Positions 10,454 to 24,200 of a stretch of 64,000 nt of DNA are shown piece after piece. Made by a program: the position numbers and the translations under genes. This stretch comes from Phytophthora sp. 'mugwort' (lineage: Eukaryota > Oomycota > Peronosporomycetes > Peronosporales > Peronosporaceae). The stretch lies in the NCBI GenBank assembly GCA_033558025.1, contig JAUCEF010000013.1, forward strand, positions 2,349,001-2,413,000, given 5' to 3'. The first letter of the stretch is position 1. Every line of letters starts with the position of its first letter. The notes under the pieces are model-generated. The model had not been told where the DNA came from, searched no databases, and was given only the letters and a program-made list of their open reading frames with translations.

Positions 10454-13400
10454 CTATGTTTTGAGAAAGGACTGACCGTTCTCGTTCAAGCTCGTGTCGA
10501 CATCACGAGATCGTTGAGCAGCAGCAGCAGTCGGCAACACGGTCTTGCGGGGTACACAGAGCAGTTCATGCTCCAGGTCCCCATAGAAGAGTTCCTGAAG
10601 CACGTTAAAAACCGTGTTCTCCATCACACTCGCTACAATCGCTTGGCAGTCAGCGCTTTGTCGGGCCTTAAGGTACAGAGCTCCTGGTGGATGAATAGCT
10701 TTTGCTCCGTCCGAAGTTGACGCATGCTCAATGGCTCGCTCAGAGCGAGGAAGCGGCCTGAGCTGCTCGTCCAGAGCTGCTTGGATCGTACTGGACGTCA
10801 ATACTTCCATCAGTAGCGTTTCCATCACATCATAGAGAACGTCTCGACAGTTTGCAGCAGCAGATTCGTCTCCAAGGACGGAAGTTATCGCCGTCTCTTG
10901 TCTCCTGGTCGACAATTTGCCACTTTCAACACGATTTCTGCTGTTTTGCTGAGTCATTGACGCACTCAGTCCTCTGCCTGGCCTTGTAGGGGTGTTCGCT
11001 TCTCTGCTGCGTGGTAACATAAGAGTTTTGCCCTCCCTAATAGTCGGAACCGGCACCTGCGGAATGTGTTTTGTAGTCGGAAACGATAACTTCTTTAGCT
11101 CTTCATGCGGATAAATCCTTTCCATGACTTCCAATGGTAGCACATGAGCACATATCCGCACAAAGAGACGAGCCGGCTCCATGGCAGCTACAGCCTCAAG
11201 GTGACGACTGTCACTACTCATCATGCCAGGAGGCCCCTTACGTGTTTTGCTGCTCTGACTGCTCCGCTGAGCCATTGGTGACAATGTATATGTGTCAGGA
11301 GTGTTGCTGCTACTCAAGGCCCCCACCTTCGCTCCAGAGCTGTCACCAACCGCCTCCTGTGTTGCTGTGGAGCGATTAATGACCGACATTCGAGTTCTGC
11401 TGTCGCCACTTAAACCAACTGAAGATTTTTCACTCAATTGCTGGCGATTCAATCGTGTCGGACTTCCTGCGTTGTTACTCTTCGAGTCTTTCCACTCGTC
11501 AGTATAAGTAATCATACAAGCCACGTCGTGATTCACCACAAAGGCATCACTTCCTGCAAGAATACACACACGAATAAGCACCTTTTCCCCTGGCTCAAGG
11601 TCGCCACGAAATGGCGAAAATACTATCGTCCTCGCTGCAACAAGCGGGTGCATCGCATCCCATTCAAAGCGGAAACTGCGTGGAATTCCACCAGAATTGC
11701 TCTCATTTTGCAAGACCAGCAAGTGACTCGCTTCTGAGTGCATTGCAACATGGCCAAAATCCATACAATCGGACACAAAACACGCTGCCAGGTCTGGGAT
11801 ACTGAAGGTTTGTCGTGTCGGCGGTGTCGTTGAGATCCGCAGCTCGTTTTTCACTTGCTGCAATGTCCAGTGCTTGGGATGATACCCCGTCGCAACGATA
11901 CTGAGCTCCACCATTTCCTTGTACCCTTTGCCCATGAGACCGTGTGCTTTCAGTAACAATGGCACTTCGATCGTGCCCACTTTGATCGGATTGAACTCAA
12001 TATCAAGGAAAATGGAGCTCCTGGCTGGAATAATCTCCGAGTTGCTGTCACAACTGAACACACGATAGCCATAATTTGCAGCATTTACTTGCTTAAACGA
12101 GACACTGCCAATCTCGAGACGTAACGCGCTATCGCCGCGATTAAACACTTCCAATTGCTGAATGGGCGGGTGACCCATTAGACGTACTGATTGTTCCTGT
12201 TGAGTGCTGTAGTCGCTACTATCTTCGCTCAAAGCTCGTGGAGGCAAGAAGCTTGGCCGGAATTCACCAATTGTCACGGGGGAGAGATGAAACACGTGTG
12301 TGGGTAGAAAGAGTTTGGGGTCTTTGTGCGTCAGCGTCCGGCCTTGCAATTCGAGCAGAACTTTCTTGCCCTTGTCGACTTCCAAGAAGAGCGGGAGGTC
12401 GTGCTCCCCATCGTAAGCTTCAGACGTGTACGAGTACGAAAGCGTCAAGAGGATGCTTTCATGTGGCAGCAACCTTGCTCGACGAGGCGAGATGCCAAAC
12501 ACTTTGCTGTCAAGGATGGCGTTTAAACGCACATCCTCGGCCGAAGGTGCACCCGTCTCAGCCCAGTGTTCAATCTCGACGTTGCCTTCTTTCGGGTACC
12601 GTAGCTGATACTGCACGACGAGACTTCCGGGATTGCGTAACTTCAGGAAAACTTTCTCTGTGCGGCTCCCCAAAGGAGCAGGAGAGAACGGAAGAGCAAA
12701 ACGCTTCACCAGATACTCGTCTTCAGTGTAGTCGGACTCGGGCGAGCTTGACTCAGTACTCCCACCAATAACAGAACTGCGACACAGTTTCTCTTCCTCT
12801 TTGGTTAGTGGTGCAGCTAGATATTTATTGATCTCGTGGCATTGGAATTGGTGCCACATAAGCTGCGTAGAGACACCCGGCACACGTAAGTCTTGGATTT
12901 CAATAGTCGGGAAAGAAGCTTCAGCTTGAATGATACAGGTAGCTTGCTTGAGTCCAAGAACTCCATATGTATCGTATGCTGTCTGGTTGCCAACAACACA
13001 CGATACTTTAAATGTAAACGAACCTGCTGATGTTGGAAAAAATGTTGCAATGATCTTCTTCCGTGACTGCGCTGGGATACAACCTTCAACTTGAGAGAAG
13101 ATTAGTGTACCAGCTGGGCTAGACGCGTCACTATTTTCTTCCTTTTCGACATCATTTTCGTCACTTTGTCGAGATTTCGTGGCTTTCGCGACCATCGACT
13201 GCTGTAAAGAGTAGACGAGATCACAGTCAGCCGTATTCTCGAGAAAAAATGCCTGTTTCGAGTTGGAATTAACGAGAATTGTGTCGAATTTCAGCGTGTC
13301 CGGATGGAAGAGGATTGCACCGGTCGTGCCCTTCGTTTGCACTCGAATTGTAAGCTCCTGAAGTGTTGGGATCTTGGACTTCAGGCTAGTTCGCTGGTCT

Positions 13401-16191
13401 AGTGGGACACTGATTGATTTCACTGCCACAAGGAAGCGACTGGCATACTCTCGGACCTCGTCAGGAGTAAAAGAACACTCAATAAGCACTGATTCCCTGC
13501 CATTGAGTCTACCAAGCTTCGGTTTAACACGGAACACGTTGTGGTATTTCGGTGGTAATTCCCAGCGGTATACAAGCGGAACACGTGACGTATTAATCAA
13601 CTCAATCTGTCGGATAGACTGGAGACCAACAGAGGTAGGTCTCACATACACTTTCGCTTCGGAAGACACAAGCTGGCCAGCTTCAATATCCTGGAAACTT
13701 AGCTGCGGTCGAGTACAAATAGCTGCCAGTTCCAAGACTTCTGGCTTTGTTCGTGCATTGTTCACTACACACTGCAGAAACGAAGAGTACTTTCGCACAA
13801 TGCGAGGCGTGAACCGAATCATCACGAGATGGAAAGACTTTGCAGCGATGTAGCCGCACCTGGGCTTGCATGCAAACACTTCGGTGGGATCTTGGACAAA
13901 AGCAAAGAGTGCGGGCGTGTCGCTCGCATTTTCTATACGAATTGTCTGGAAAACGCTGTCGCCGAGATAACAAGGAGGGAAATTCACCTTGTTCTTGCGT
14001 AATTGGAAGCTGATCTTTGGAAGGAATTGCTCTGTCAGCGAGGAAAACGTGTTACCACAAGTCTTGGCCACTATACACCAAGGTGGCGTGAAGGTGTCGA
14101 CATTAACAAGTCGGAACGTGCGGTTAGACTTGAAGGAGGCAAATGCCTCCAACTCGGCGAAATAATACGTGTTGACTCGGGAGGGTTGGAATGCCACGCG
14201 GAACTCTGCGGTTGCACCTGCAGCGATGTCACTGCTGGATGGAAAGACCTGAAACACTGACTGGTCGTCGGAGGGTCCTGGCGCCACAGCTACTTGCCAC
14301 GTACACGTGACCTTGCTGTGTGTATTGTTGGTCACAAGAAGGAGCTTTTTGGACGGGAATTGGACAATACCGCAGCTCCCAAAGTCCAGTAATTCACCAC
14401 TGACAGCCACTGAGTTTGTCTTGTCTTCGATGCTGATAAAATATTCACTAGAAACCTCAACGTCGGCCAATGAAGCTTCTCCACTTCGTGTAAGGATTCG
14501 ACTTGGTGGTGGGAACGGGGATACGGACGACTCCGTTTCGCTCGTATTCAATGCATCGTCAGTCTTTGCAAGTTCCAGTGCACCTTTCAAGAACATGGCA
14601 TCGCCATTCTCCTCATAATATGTCTCTAATTGATCAGGGGATAGACATCCAAGACCAGCAGCAGCACGAAGACGATACGCGTCAATATGAGCTTGTTGAA
14701 ATGGAGACGGCCGTGTTTTCTCGTCATAACCTGTGCCAAGTACATCCACATACCGTGTGCTTTGGTTCTGTACGAGCAGAAAGAACCGGCGATAGAAGTT
14801 TCCAGCGTGAGACGGTGAAAAGGAAATGGTGACGTTCAAGTCCAGGAACGGCGGGATCTTGCCTGTAATTCGGTCAAAACAAAACACGCCTTTCGACTGA
14901 GCGTCAAAGTGGAAGAAAACCTCCATAGGCGACTCATTCCGCAGCGTAATGGCCCGCGACACGACTTTTCCACCTACAAGAACGTCTTGAAAGTTGACTG
15001 ATCGTGTTGGCACGAAGTTCGATTCTAGATTCTTGCGCCAGAGGCTAAGCAAAGGACCAGTAGCTCGTCCTTTGCACGTGATCCGGACGCGGTTGCCACC
15101 AGGAGTGAAAATGTCGAAGTGGTCGCACGTAAATGTACCGGCACTCAGCGGAGTGTATCGCACCTTGATAGTAACCGTCGACTCGGCTTCTACGACGCCA
15201 TTCAGAGGCGAGAAAAAGAACCTCGGATCGTGATCAGTCTCAACGATTTCGATGCTAAAGCTCGCGCGCACTAGCGACCGATTGCGCAAGATAAACTCCT
15301 TGCCCGTCGGAGCACGACTTGTGTTAGGAGCACCAACCAGCACCTCGCCAAAATTAAGCTCCGTCTCCGAGGCTGACAGGTGCGTGAACTTGCTGATGCC
15401 ACTGATCTTCATCGCCTCGACAAGTGCACGAGCTGGTGAAACAGACTCTTTGGTATCTGGCTGCAGCAGAGAACACACATCAACATCCAACACCAAGTTA
15501 AGTTGCGCTCCCGATATCTACAGGTTCATTCGAAGTAATTTACCTTGACAGTGCAGGCCGTGGTCGTGACGTACACGGACGCACTCGAGGGGAAGAAGCT
15601 CGCTGTTAGTTCTATACTTGCTCCAGCTTTGACTCGTCCAGACTCTGGTTGAACTGCGAAGGGACTCCCATGCTCCCCTGCCGATGGCACCGTCCAGTCA
15701 AAGAGAGCGTCGATCTGTCCGCAGTTGTGTAAGGTGAAACTCTGCAACGTTGTCTCTTTAGTCGGGCAGAACCCAAAGTCCAAGCCGTGCGGGATCTCCA
15801 CCTTGAGCGCCGCGATACGCGCCACTACGGGCACTCGGAAGTGTCCTGAAACTGCGGCCACGCCGCCCTCGACCACATGCACGTGGAAGCCCACGAAGTC
15901 GTCGTATTCCTCGAGTTTGACTGGGCGAAAGGCAACGTCCAACGTCGTGAGCATGCCCGGACTGAGCGTCATGACAGTGGGGAAGTTCATGCTGAAGTAC
16001 TTGGTGCGCGGCAACTCGTACTTGAACTTGATAGTGCGCTGCGACACATTGCGCACGCTGAGCTGACGCACGTGCTCGCCTCCAGGCGCCCAGGATCCGG
16101 CCTCGAAACGGATGGCGTCGCCGCAGTCCAGGCCATAGCGACGTCGCTGCTCCACGCGGTCCAGGACAGGCCTTGCCTCGGAAAGCTCCAT
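10454..16191 (-). CDS. CFAP65: cilia- and flagella-associated protein 65 (CFAP65/CCDC108)
   Basis: Axonemal central-apparatus protein built of repeated immunoglobulin-like ASH/MSP/PapD domains; needed for flagellar motility, here of zoospores. Two exons: 16191-15544 and 15460-10454, split by an 83-nt intron (GTAAAT..TGCTGCAG, phase 0), giving about 1884 aa (human CFAP65 about 1925). The N terminus (YGLDCGDAIRFEAGSWAPGG, then TIKFKYELPRTKYFSMNFP) is the characteristic CFAP65 opening. Ig-like strand patterns recur throughout, for example FGEVLVGAPNTSRAP, DFGSCGIVQFPSKKLLL, PSKKLLLVTNNT and LDFGFCPTKETTLQSFTLHN. The C-terminal ~350 residues are Ser/Thr/Arg-rich, followed by a helical tail (DVLYDVMETLLMEVLTSS). 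The first in-frame ATG at 16191 is used; a GTG codon just upstream is not a plausible start. Confidence 0.9.
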
Positions 16192-17065
16192 CACCCTTGA
16201 ACGGACTGCGACCTCTCAAGATCCACCGGGCAATCACACGATGTTGCCTAACAGTTGCGCGTTTAGGCAACTTCTGCGCAACTTAGCCACCAAGTTGCTC
16301 GTCCATCGGCACACCAGCCTCCTGTACTACACGTATCTCATACAGTACTGTATAATTCAGCAATGCATGGAGCGCCTAGCAAAAAAACATCCGGCGTACG
16401 ATTGGCCAAAAAGGCCCATCCTCATTTATGACAAATCACAATACGTCCGTACGGGAGTGGGACGATTGCGCTTGCCTTCAGTACAGACGCATCCTGAAGT
16501 GTCGAAGGCAAAACGTCCGCCTTCTTCCGCCCTCGACTTGCTGCAAGGCGTCGATGAAATGCAGCCGGCGCCTCATGGTTACTGCTGGCAGATGTACAGT
16601 ATTTCACTCCCTATTTCCCGACAATAGGGAGCGAAATCTGGCAATTTGCAGCTTGGTCCACCCTTCCCGATGGATTTTGGTCTCATTTGCCGAGCAGAAA
16701 CCCTGCGTGAAAGTGGCGTGAAGGTTGCAGCAGTGTCGTTCCCTCGTTTCTGCGACGAGTTCAAAGTGTCCGCCTCTCCCTTGACTTCTATCATAGAACA
16801 TAAACTGGTAGTTGACATGCTACTCGTCTGCCCCTTTATCACCAATCGTTATGGCTTCACAACTGTCCAAGCACATCACCTGCCATAAAGAATATACTTG
16901 AAATTGGCGCAATTGAGCAGTCAAGGCAAGGACAAGCACAAAGCATCGACAGCCGTAATCGCTGCTGTAGGACAGGCTTCCTGGCCGACAACCACACCAC
17001 CACTGCCGCGCAGACACAGGCCACAGCTCGCTCGTAAGTTCCAGGGCCGACGTGCAAGCAGCAGC
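16192..17065. other. divergent intergenic region between CFAP65 and the PX-VPS9 gene
   Basis: About 870 bases with only short, overlapping open frames on both strands and no recognisable domain. It must carry both promoters; no strong initiator match was found. ATACAGTACTGTAT at 16340-16353 is a perfect 14-bp palindrome that could bind a dimeric factor. Otherwise I see nothing in it. Confidence 0.5.
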
Positions 17066-19099
17066 ATGAGCGGCGTCGCCGGGCGGCGTGACCAGCGTGC
17101 GAGCAGCGAGACGGAGATCGAGTGCGACGAGCTGCAGCCCATGGGCGAGGGAGAGGAGGAGGCCGGCGCGGGTTGGCGGAGGCTGCTCAACCTCCCGCCG
17201 CGACCGTCACTGGCGCCTGTAGCCCCCACGTTCTCATTGCACGACCTCGCGCAGATGAAGGAACCGGACGTAGCCGACGAACACGCGCCCCCGACGATTG
17301 GAGGCCATGTTATGTGGAAGCTCGCCATGCGCATGTCGTCCCACTACGAGAGCCGCTTGATGCAGCACATTTCCCGCTCCATTCTTAGCCGAGGAGCACA
17401 CAAGGTGCGGCTACGATTCAGAGAGAGCCCCCCGTATCTGTGGGGAGTTGATACTTGAGGTTCGGTTTCGGTAACTGATGGGTGGACTATGCCGTTATGT
17501 TTGCAGCACGGCGATAGAAAACCGAGTTTCTTACTCGAAATGGAGCCAGATACGCTCGACGCAACCACACAGACCAAGCCTCGGAAGACCATCAGGAGCG
17601 GCATCTTAGGACTTCGAAGGATAGAGGACGGTGCCAACCGACAAGCCATGGACCCGGACGCTGCCGCATGTCCCGAGACAGCAGGACGACCTGCTTCTGC
17701 CCCGGTCGCTGCTGCAGGCGCAGCTTCATCTTCGTCAGGCTCCGGTGCTAATATCTTGCCTCCGATGCCGCCACTGGTGTTCTCGCCAACGAAAGGAAGG
17801 ACACAGAAACGTGCTCGCAGCATGACGCTGGAGCAGTATTCCAAGTGGAAATTCCCGGGACTGCGTCCAGGTCTTTCTGTACGAGTAGTACGGTGTGAGA
17901 CTGTGAGCTCCATGCCAGCCGTGACCGAGTATGTGCTGCACGTCGTAGACCTGCACACCCGTGTGTTTTGGATCACAAAGAAACGATTTAGCGACTTTTA
18001 TTATCTCCGGCGTAAAATCCGCGGGATGATACGTCGGGCATCAGAAGCCAATGATGATGAGAGGGATTATTTACGCTTCGTGCTGGACCTGCCATTTCCG
18101 CGGCGGCGATTTCGACCAGCTAGCGCTGCGGCAATTAACCGCGGCATGGGCGAGATCGAGGTCTTTGTGAGAAATTTGGCAGCTTTAGAGCCGCAATCCC
18201 GACTGCAGCGCAGTATTTTGATGGAGCTGCAGCTTGAGATGTGCTCTGCAGAATTTGTGTCGTCATTGGAGAAAATCGACACGACAGGCGAACCGATTGA
18301 ACCGAAGTGGCTGACCTACGATCTGTTTCGCCGCCTCAACTGCGACGGTGCCGTGGAGGGCAGTACGTGCTACCAGTTCTTGCACGCCTTTCGGAACCGC
18401 GTAGCCACGATCGAAGCAGCCGCGTGTCCTGAATGCAGTAAGTTTGAAGGAGTTGCGCTGGCAGCAGCGGCAGTCAAGGACCTGCGCAACACGGTAACGA
18501 GCATTGAAAAATACATCGCGGAAAATCTAGATCCGCAGTACGCTGATACGCTGTCGCTGCTGGACCAGAGCGTCGATGTGTCGTCCGTGCTGGACGACTG
18601 CGTATTCCACGCCGTGGAAGACACCATTTTGGTACCGTTAGAGAAACAGGTGAACTCCCTCGTAAGCATGACAGTGGATAAGGAGGCCGAGAAGCGCCTG
18701 GCGCGCAACATGGAGCGCTTGAAGTGCAGGTCCCAAACCGATAGTGGTATTCCGGAGCACCTGCAGTCTGACGAAGACTGGGGGCTGTCATGCCACCACT
18801 TGAGCATGATTGATGAGCGGACCTTACCCATGGACAAGATTCAGGAGCTGCTGCGTGCGGCACTGGAGATTTTTAAAAGCTGCGGGGAGAAGAACCTCGA
18901 GTGGCGAGAAAACTCGGCTCTTACTGCAGATGACTACCTCCCTATTCATATCTATGTTGTAGTGAAGAGCGGGCTGAAGCGACCACTAGCCACCAAGGAG
19001 TTGTTGGGCGCCATGATCCACCCGTCCCTCATGCTGGGCGAGGTAGGCTACTTCCTCACCATGTTTGAGGTCGCGCTCAAGTACATTGCCGACATGTAA
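17066..19099 (+). CDS. PX and VPS9 domain protein (probable Rab5-family GEF)
   Basis: Two exons: 17066-17404 and 17507-19099, with a 102-nt intron (GTGCGG..TTTGCAG, phase 0), 643 aa. The N-terminal ~230 residues are low-complexity (Ala/Ser/Pro). A PX-like fold follows at about 235-345 (LSVRVVRCETVSS, then RFSDFYYLRRKIRG, then LPFPRRRF, the phosphoinositide-contact type of patch). The C-terminal ~130 residues carry VPS9 hallmarks: ALTADDYLPIHIYVVVKSGL, then MIHPSLMLGEVGYFLTMFE. VPS9 domains load GTP on Rab5-like GTPases and PX domains bind PI3P, so the protein probably acts on early endosomes. The ATG at 17066 lies in the exon-1 frame, which has further in-frame sequence upstream but no better ATG nearby. 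Exact Rab specificity cannot be read from sequence. Confidence 0.82.
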
Positions 19100-19845
19100 A
19101 TCAAGACAAGCTGAACCAAGGCTACGACCAATTTTGCGCGATCGCGAGCGTATCAAGCAACGCTCAGCGAAGCATTTTTCCATTCCAAGTCTAGTAAGTG
19201 AACAAGTATAATAGGGGACTCGACACGACGACCAAAAGAGTCAGCAAGGAACAGAAAACCCTGCACGTTAAGCGTAAGCACCCAAAGAAAATTACATGTA
19301 CGTACCATATTTCACCAGATTCGAGTTCAGACATCAGCGCCACGCATGAAACGCTAATCGTGACTTAAGTTTCGAATGAGACGCCACGTAAGCAGCAGCC
19401 TGCTACTAACAGGGGATCACATAATGGCCCATCGTCCACACAAGCATTACATTGTTGTTATATTTCTTTCGCCTGCAGTGTTCCTCTGCTTGCTCCAATC
19501 ACTGACTTATTTCTGAGAGGCAGTAGGTATTAGCCCGAATGGGCCAAATTGCGTCTTCGGAAAATCAATCATCTGCTACGGTAATATAGTGCGCTTTCTG
19601 TGACTAAGTGCGACGCAAGACGATACCCTAGCGTAACACGTTGCCAGCACGAGATTGCTGCACACAAAGTACCGGTACCAAAATCCACAGCATAATACAG
19701 TACGGAACGACTACGAACGCCATAAGCAATTTCCGTAGCTGCCACGCACTTGTGGCACCATGTACCACTCAAATCTTATCCAATCCCCTGTACGTCGCGC
19801 CTTCTGGGGTTCTAATTCTAAAACGCCATCAGTCCAAGATTCGCC
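19100..19845. other. intergenic region between PX-VPS9 and MSS51-like genes
   Basis: About 745 bases, AT-richer than the flanking exons. It contains no convincing coding frame and no repeat that recurs elsewhere in the window. It should hold the PX-VPS9 3' end and the MSS51-like promoter. The sequence just before 19846 (CATCAGTCCAAGATTCG) only loosely resembles an oomycete initiator. Confidence 0.5.
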
Positions 19846-21125
19846 ATGTTCAAGCAGTTCTTGATGCGTCGTCCGTCGCCGCTGCTCGGCGCCGTGCGCT
19901 GCATCTCCGCGCGCCAGCTGCGCGTACCTGGCGCGCAGTCACTGGTGGGAACCGTGGCGCGCCTGCCATGCCTACAATGCGGCCACCAGACGGCGCTGTC
20001 CCTCTCGCGCTCTGCCGACATGGGCGACGTGCTGGCCGAGCGCGTGGACTGCGGCCAGACACATTTACCGCTCGCCTGCTCCAAGGTGATGCGGTGCTTT
20101 AGAAAAAATATTTCTATCGGCAGGTCATTTTATTGACAATATGTGTATATGAATTAGGAATGCGCGGAGACGCTGGAGAAGACCCAGTCCGAAGTGCTGG
20201 CGCTGTACGACAGCATGGCGGAGGACGTCGCGTACTCCGCGACGCCTGAAGCCTCTAAGCTCTTTTCGGAAGGTTGTCAATTATTGTCACAATGTGTATG
20301 CAATAATTGGATGTTTTCTGACATGTTAGCGTTGCAGTTCTACAACCAAATCGACGCGAAAGCGGCCAGTGGGTAAGCGACAGACACCTGACATCGTGGA
20401 TAAATTACCTGAAGCTCTACCATCCTGATGACCACTGGCTGGACGATGTCCGGGCGCTGCGGCTGCTCTCGTCGGCTTATTCGTACGTCATGACGCTCAG
20501 CAGGTTTCTCCCAGAGTTAATGAACCCGTTCCAGGCGGACAGCTCCGACAAGTTCGAGCTGCACGTGATTGGAGCACGTGCCGAAGCGATGATGCCTCGC
20601 TATCTGTGGGATGAACTGTCGTTCTTCCATCCGGGACGGCAGTTCGGCATTAAACTCGTCGGGGATCATGTGCCGGTGATGTCGGCGCGGAAGAAGACAG
20701 TCACGACCAGGGCGAACGAAAACGAATTCATCCAGCTGGATCTGATCAATGGGCTGTATCACAAGATCGAGACGAGGAAGCTGGGAACTCCTGACGCTTT
20801 TGTGCTGTATAATCCGGGAGTCGGCCACCCTCATCTGCGTGACAGTTGGGAACCCACTTTGCAGACTGTGCTGGCTTCGCGCAAGCCCGTGCTCATAACG
20901 TCGTTTAGTCTGGAAGATCAACAACGTGACATTGCTACGTTAGAAGACATGGTTGCAACCAACCCAGTGCTGAAGCCATACGAGCTACAATTCCGATGCA
21001 GAGCGAAGCAGAACTCGTTCCGTAGCTTGAAATACCAGGTAGATCCTTTCAACGCCATCACACCTATTCAGACCAATAGCCGCGTCATGGTAGTGCAATT
21101 GGCCCCGATCACTCAGGAGAAGTAG
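19846..21125 (+). CDS. MSS51-like mitochondrial protein (MSS51 C-terminal domain)
   Basis: Three exons: 19846-20085, 20158-20272 and 20338-21125, with introns of 72 and 65 nt, 380 aa. The N terminus (MFKQFLMRRPSPLLGAVRCI) is basic and lacks acids, a likely mitochondrial presequence. Residues 45-90 carry spaced cysteines and histidines (CLQCGHQ, then CGQTHLPLACSKECAE) reminiscent of the zinc-binding segment before the MSS51 core. The last ~250 residues fit the MSS51 C-terminal domain: LSFFHPGRQFGIKLVGDHVP, then LYNPGVGHPHLRDSWEPTLQ, then RKPVLITSF. In yeast, Mss51 controls COX1 mRNA translation; in animals the homologue ZMYND17 is mitochondrial. Whether this copy acts on COX1 is not shown. The exon 1 and 2 donors (GTGATG, GTTGTC) are weak, so the model needs RNA support; the spliced frame WVSDRHLTSWINYLKLYHPD supports it. 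Confidence 0.78.
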
Positions 21126-21136
21126 CCAACGAACGA

Positions 21137-21154
21137 TCCCTGACGTCTCAGGGA
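21137..21154. terminator. hairpin between convergent gene ends
   Basis: TCCCTGA (21137-21143), loop CGTC, TCAGGGA (21148-21154): a perfect 7-bp stem lying 12 bases after the MSS51-like stop and about 85 bases from the stop of the opposite gene. It could affect 3'-end formation of both convergent transcripts. Function is inferred from position only. Confidence 0.25.
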
Positions 21155-21238
21155 CGTGATGACTCGAATCGCGGGTAGTTATCGCTTTTATTGCTTCTAC
21201 GCTTGCGTCCGCTAATACTATTCTACCTACGCTGCTTC

Positions 21239-24200
21239 CTATTGCGTTTGTTGCAGCCATTTCCGCACCGCGTCGCCTGGTGTCGCGTATGTTGTCGTCG
21301 GATTTCGTTCGGTTTGTACGTACGAGATGGCGAGGTAGAAGTCGTCTAGATGCATTCTCCAGTGTTGATCATCACCATTTGCCCCACTCGTACCATGCTC
21401 TTGGTTCTTACTTAGGTCCAACATTACTCGACGGAAAATGGTACGCGAGTTATCTGCCGTACCAGCAATATCCGTCATGAATAGATCAAAGGTGACGGCT
21501 GTCATCCCGACTCGAGTATTCTCTCCAGCGTCGACGGATACATCTGCAGACTTTGTGTAGTACTCAAACAATGGCCAGAGAATCGTCTCGACTTCCATAC
21601 CAACGAAGCAGAGCCTGGAAGCCGGGGGAACGTCACTCTCAGCAAGTAAACCTAAGTCAGTGAAGAAAGACAGCAGCACTTCGCGAGCTGAGAGAAGAAA
21701 CTCGGGCTTTGTCCGACTACTCGCAAGCGATCGCGCATACAGCTCGAGTGCACACGAGCCAAGCAAGAGGGTAAAGCCCTGTGGTGCTAGCAAGCCATCT
21801 CTAATGTCACCCGTTTCACGGAACCGGTCGAACAGGGTCTGAATAAAATCTGTAGACAGGAAAATCGGATGCAGTTTGAGATCAGTGAACATGCGGACAA
21901 TTGCTGTCGAATTGAGACAATACTGATTGTCGACTGCTGGAGTGCGTTGACCACCCGAATAATGGACGAGAAGTTTGAGCAACGGAGCATGGAAAGCTAG
22001 GAAAAGGTCACGCACTTGTGGAGCGAGATGCCAGTTTACATACGTCTCCATTGAACCTGAAGCTCCTCCAGTCGATGGTGCATTTGATTCAGCATCACAT
22101 GATACTGGGCTGATGGAATTGACACTGACTGGCGCTGTGGTTGAGTGCGACGGTGAACATGGAGGGAGATGCGGATCACATTGGTACTCGAGGAATGTGG
22201 AGGTACCAACCCGGGCGATACTACCAGCAGAGTGATCTGTTGGCTGGTACGTGTGCTTGAGGGACGCCTTGTCCATGACGGCGCGCTCGACGACTGCTGT
22301 CTCATGTTCAAGCACCGCGAGAAGCTTTTCCTGGTTTTGAAGAATGTCATCACTAAGATGACCCGCCCACGAAGCGCGTGAAGGACACAGCATCAAACCG
22401 GTGCCATTTTCGCTAGCAGCTCGGCCATTACCAGATGTAACTCCTCCAGCAGCGATACTTCCACGACCATGGACTGTTCCGAGAAGCGAGAGCAGACTAG
22501 CCCAGAAACGTTTGAGCTGTTCGTGCTTCGTGTTGCTGGACGCGAAAATCTCGGTCAGAAACCGGTTCAAACCCGTCACGAAGTCTGGGAAAAGAAGACC
22601 ACGCTCCACTGCATATGGAGGAAGGTGGCGTGCCAGTCGTTCTGCTAGAGCCCCTCGCTCGATTACTTTGTCCTCGAGCAATGTCGAGTACTCGAGGATA
22701 CGAACAAGCGAAGACATGGCTAGCCGTGGTGACGGAGTTTCGCAATCAATACCTCGTGTGCTACTTGCTTCGCTGACAACAGCACTATCAGCAGCTGCGT
22801 GCAGCTGGAAGAGCTCACGGAGATTGCTCACTGCGACATCCTTGCACAAAGAGAGCACGGAAAAGGGCAGTACAAGTCCGTCCCACTCGACGAACGTTGC
22901 GAGTTGAGCCTTGAGTGTATGAGTCTTCTCCTCGAGGGCAACATGACGCTCTTCCATGTGGCGGTAGCGCTCTTCTTCACGCAACAGCTTCTTGGAAAGC
23001 ACATCCACCGTGATCCGTTTGTCCAGCGAGAAGAACTGGAAACGTTCGAGATCGCTGCGCAGCACACGGCTGTAGTCATCCAGCGACTTGGAGTATTTAT
23101 CGCGCTCTGCCGCTTTAAGTTCGGCCATTTCAACCTGTAATCGCAGCTCTTTCGTGACTGTGAGCACGTGTGCTTGAATCCGCCACTGGACTAACATTGT
23201 ACGTAGCCACGTGCGTTCGACATCGCGAATGACTGTTGTGATGAATCCGTGCTTTACCAATTGCAGCTCGGACCCACTCTCTGTTAACTCCCCAGTGAGA
23301 CGCTGAGCTTCATCGAGAGAGACTTGAAGTTTGTCCTCGAGCTTTGTCTTCGCACGAGACAATGAGAAGACACACTCTTTCGCTTCAACCAAGCTACTTT
23401 CAAGCTGCTGGACACGTTCGAGATTCCCGCGATTGTTGTCACGTGTTGTAGCGAATTGCCACTTGGACAATGCCCTACGAGTTGTGATTTTCTCCCGGCC
23501 AGCCAACACAAGCTGCAGTTTAGATAGCCCCAGCGTCGTCACGTGTGACAGTACGGTATGTGCTTGCTGAATGGCTTTCCAAGTGGTGAACGTTCTTGCA
23601 GCCCGACGGTGCTCCCATTGATCCACGAGTCGGTCCAAGTGCATCACACCCACTAAAATACGTCGCGCTTTGGCGTCTTTCTTCGCAGCATCAAGAGTTT
23701 GCTGGAGCTTCTTGACTTGTGAAGTATTATTGTTCACAATTGCAACGTATTTGAGCTTACTGAGAGCCGCAGCTTTCAGCTTGAGTCTAAGGCTGTGGTC
23801 AGCATTGGATAACAGTGTCAGAGCTCGAGTATGAGCTGAAGTCACGCTCCGGGCAGCTCCGGACCATTGAAACAGTGCAGAATGAAGCATATCTCGACTC
23901 TTGGAGCGCAATAGTCCGCGAACGACCAAGCCTCGCATCCGCTGCCGTTCCTCAAGTTCCCGTTCGCTCATAGTGCTCTCCTTTCGCTCAAGCTCTTCCA
24001 TGAGCGACTCGTTCTCAGCCGACAGTTTGGCCATTTTTTGAAACTTGCTCGTCTCCGAGGCAATTTTCTCCAAAAGATCTGCTTGCAGTGACTGGTTTTG
24101 CTCCATGAGCTGCTTGGTTTGTAGCTTCAATTGCTCTTCACTCTTGCTGGTGAGCGTGAGCTGATCACGAAGCGTCTTGACTAACTCGTTCGAACTGAGC

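Noticed and set aside
15526..15543. CFAP65 as two separate proteins split at about 15500
   Set aside because: The gap has a GTAAAT donor and CTGCTGCAG acceptor 83 nt apart, both phase 0, and the sum matches the family length.
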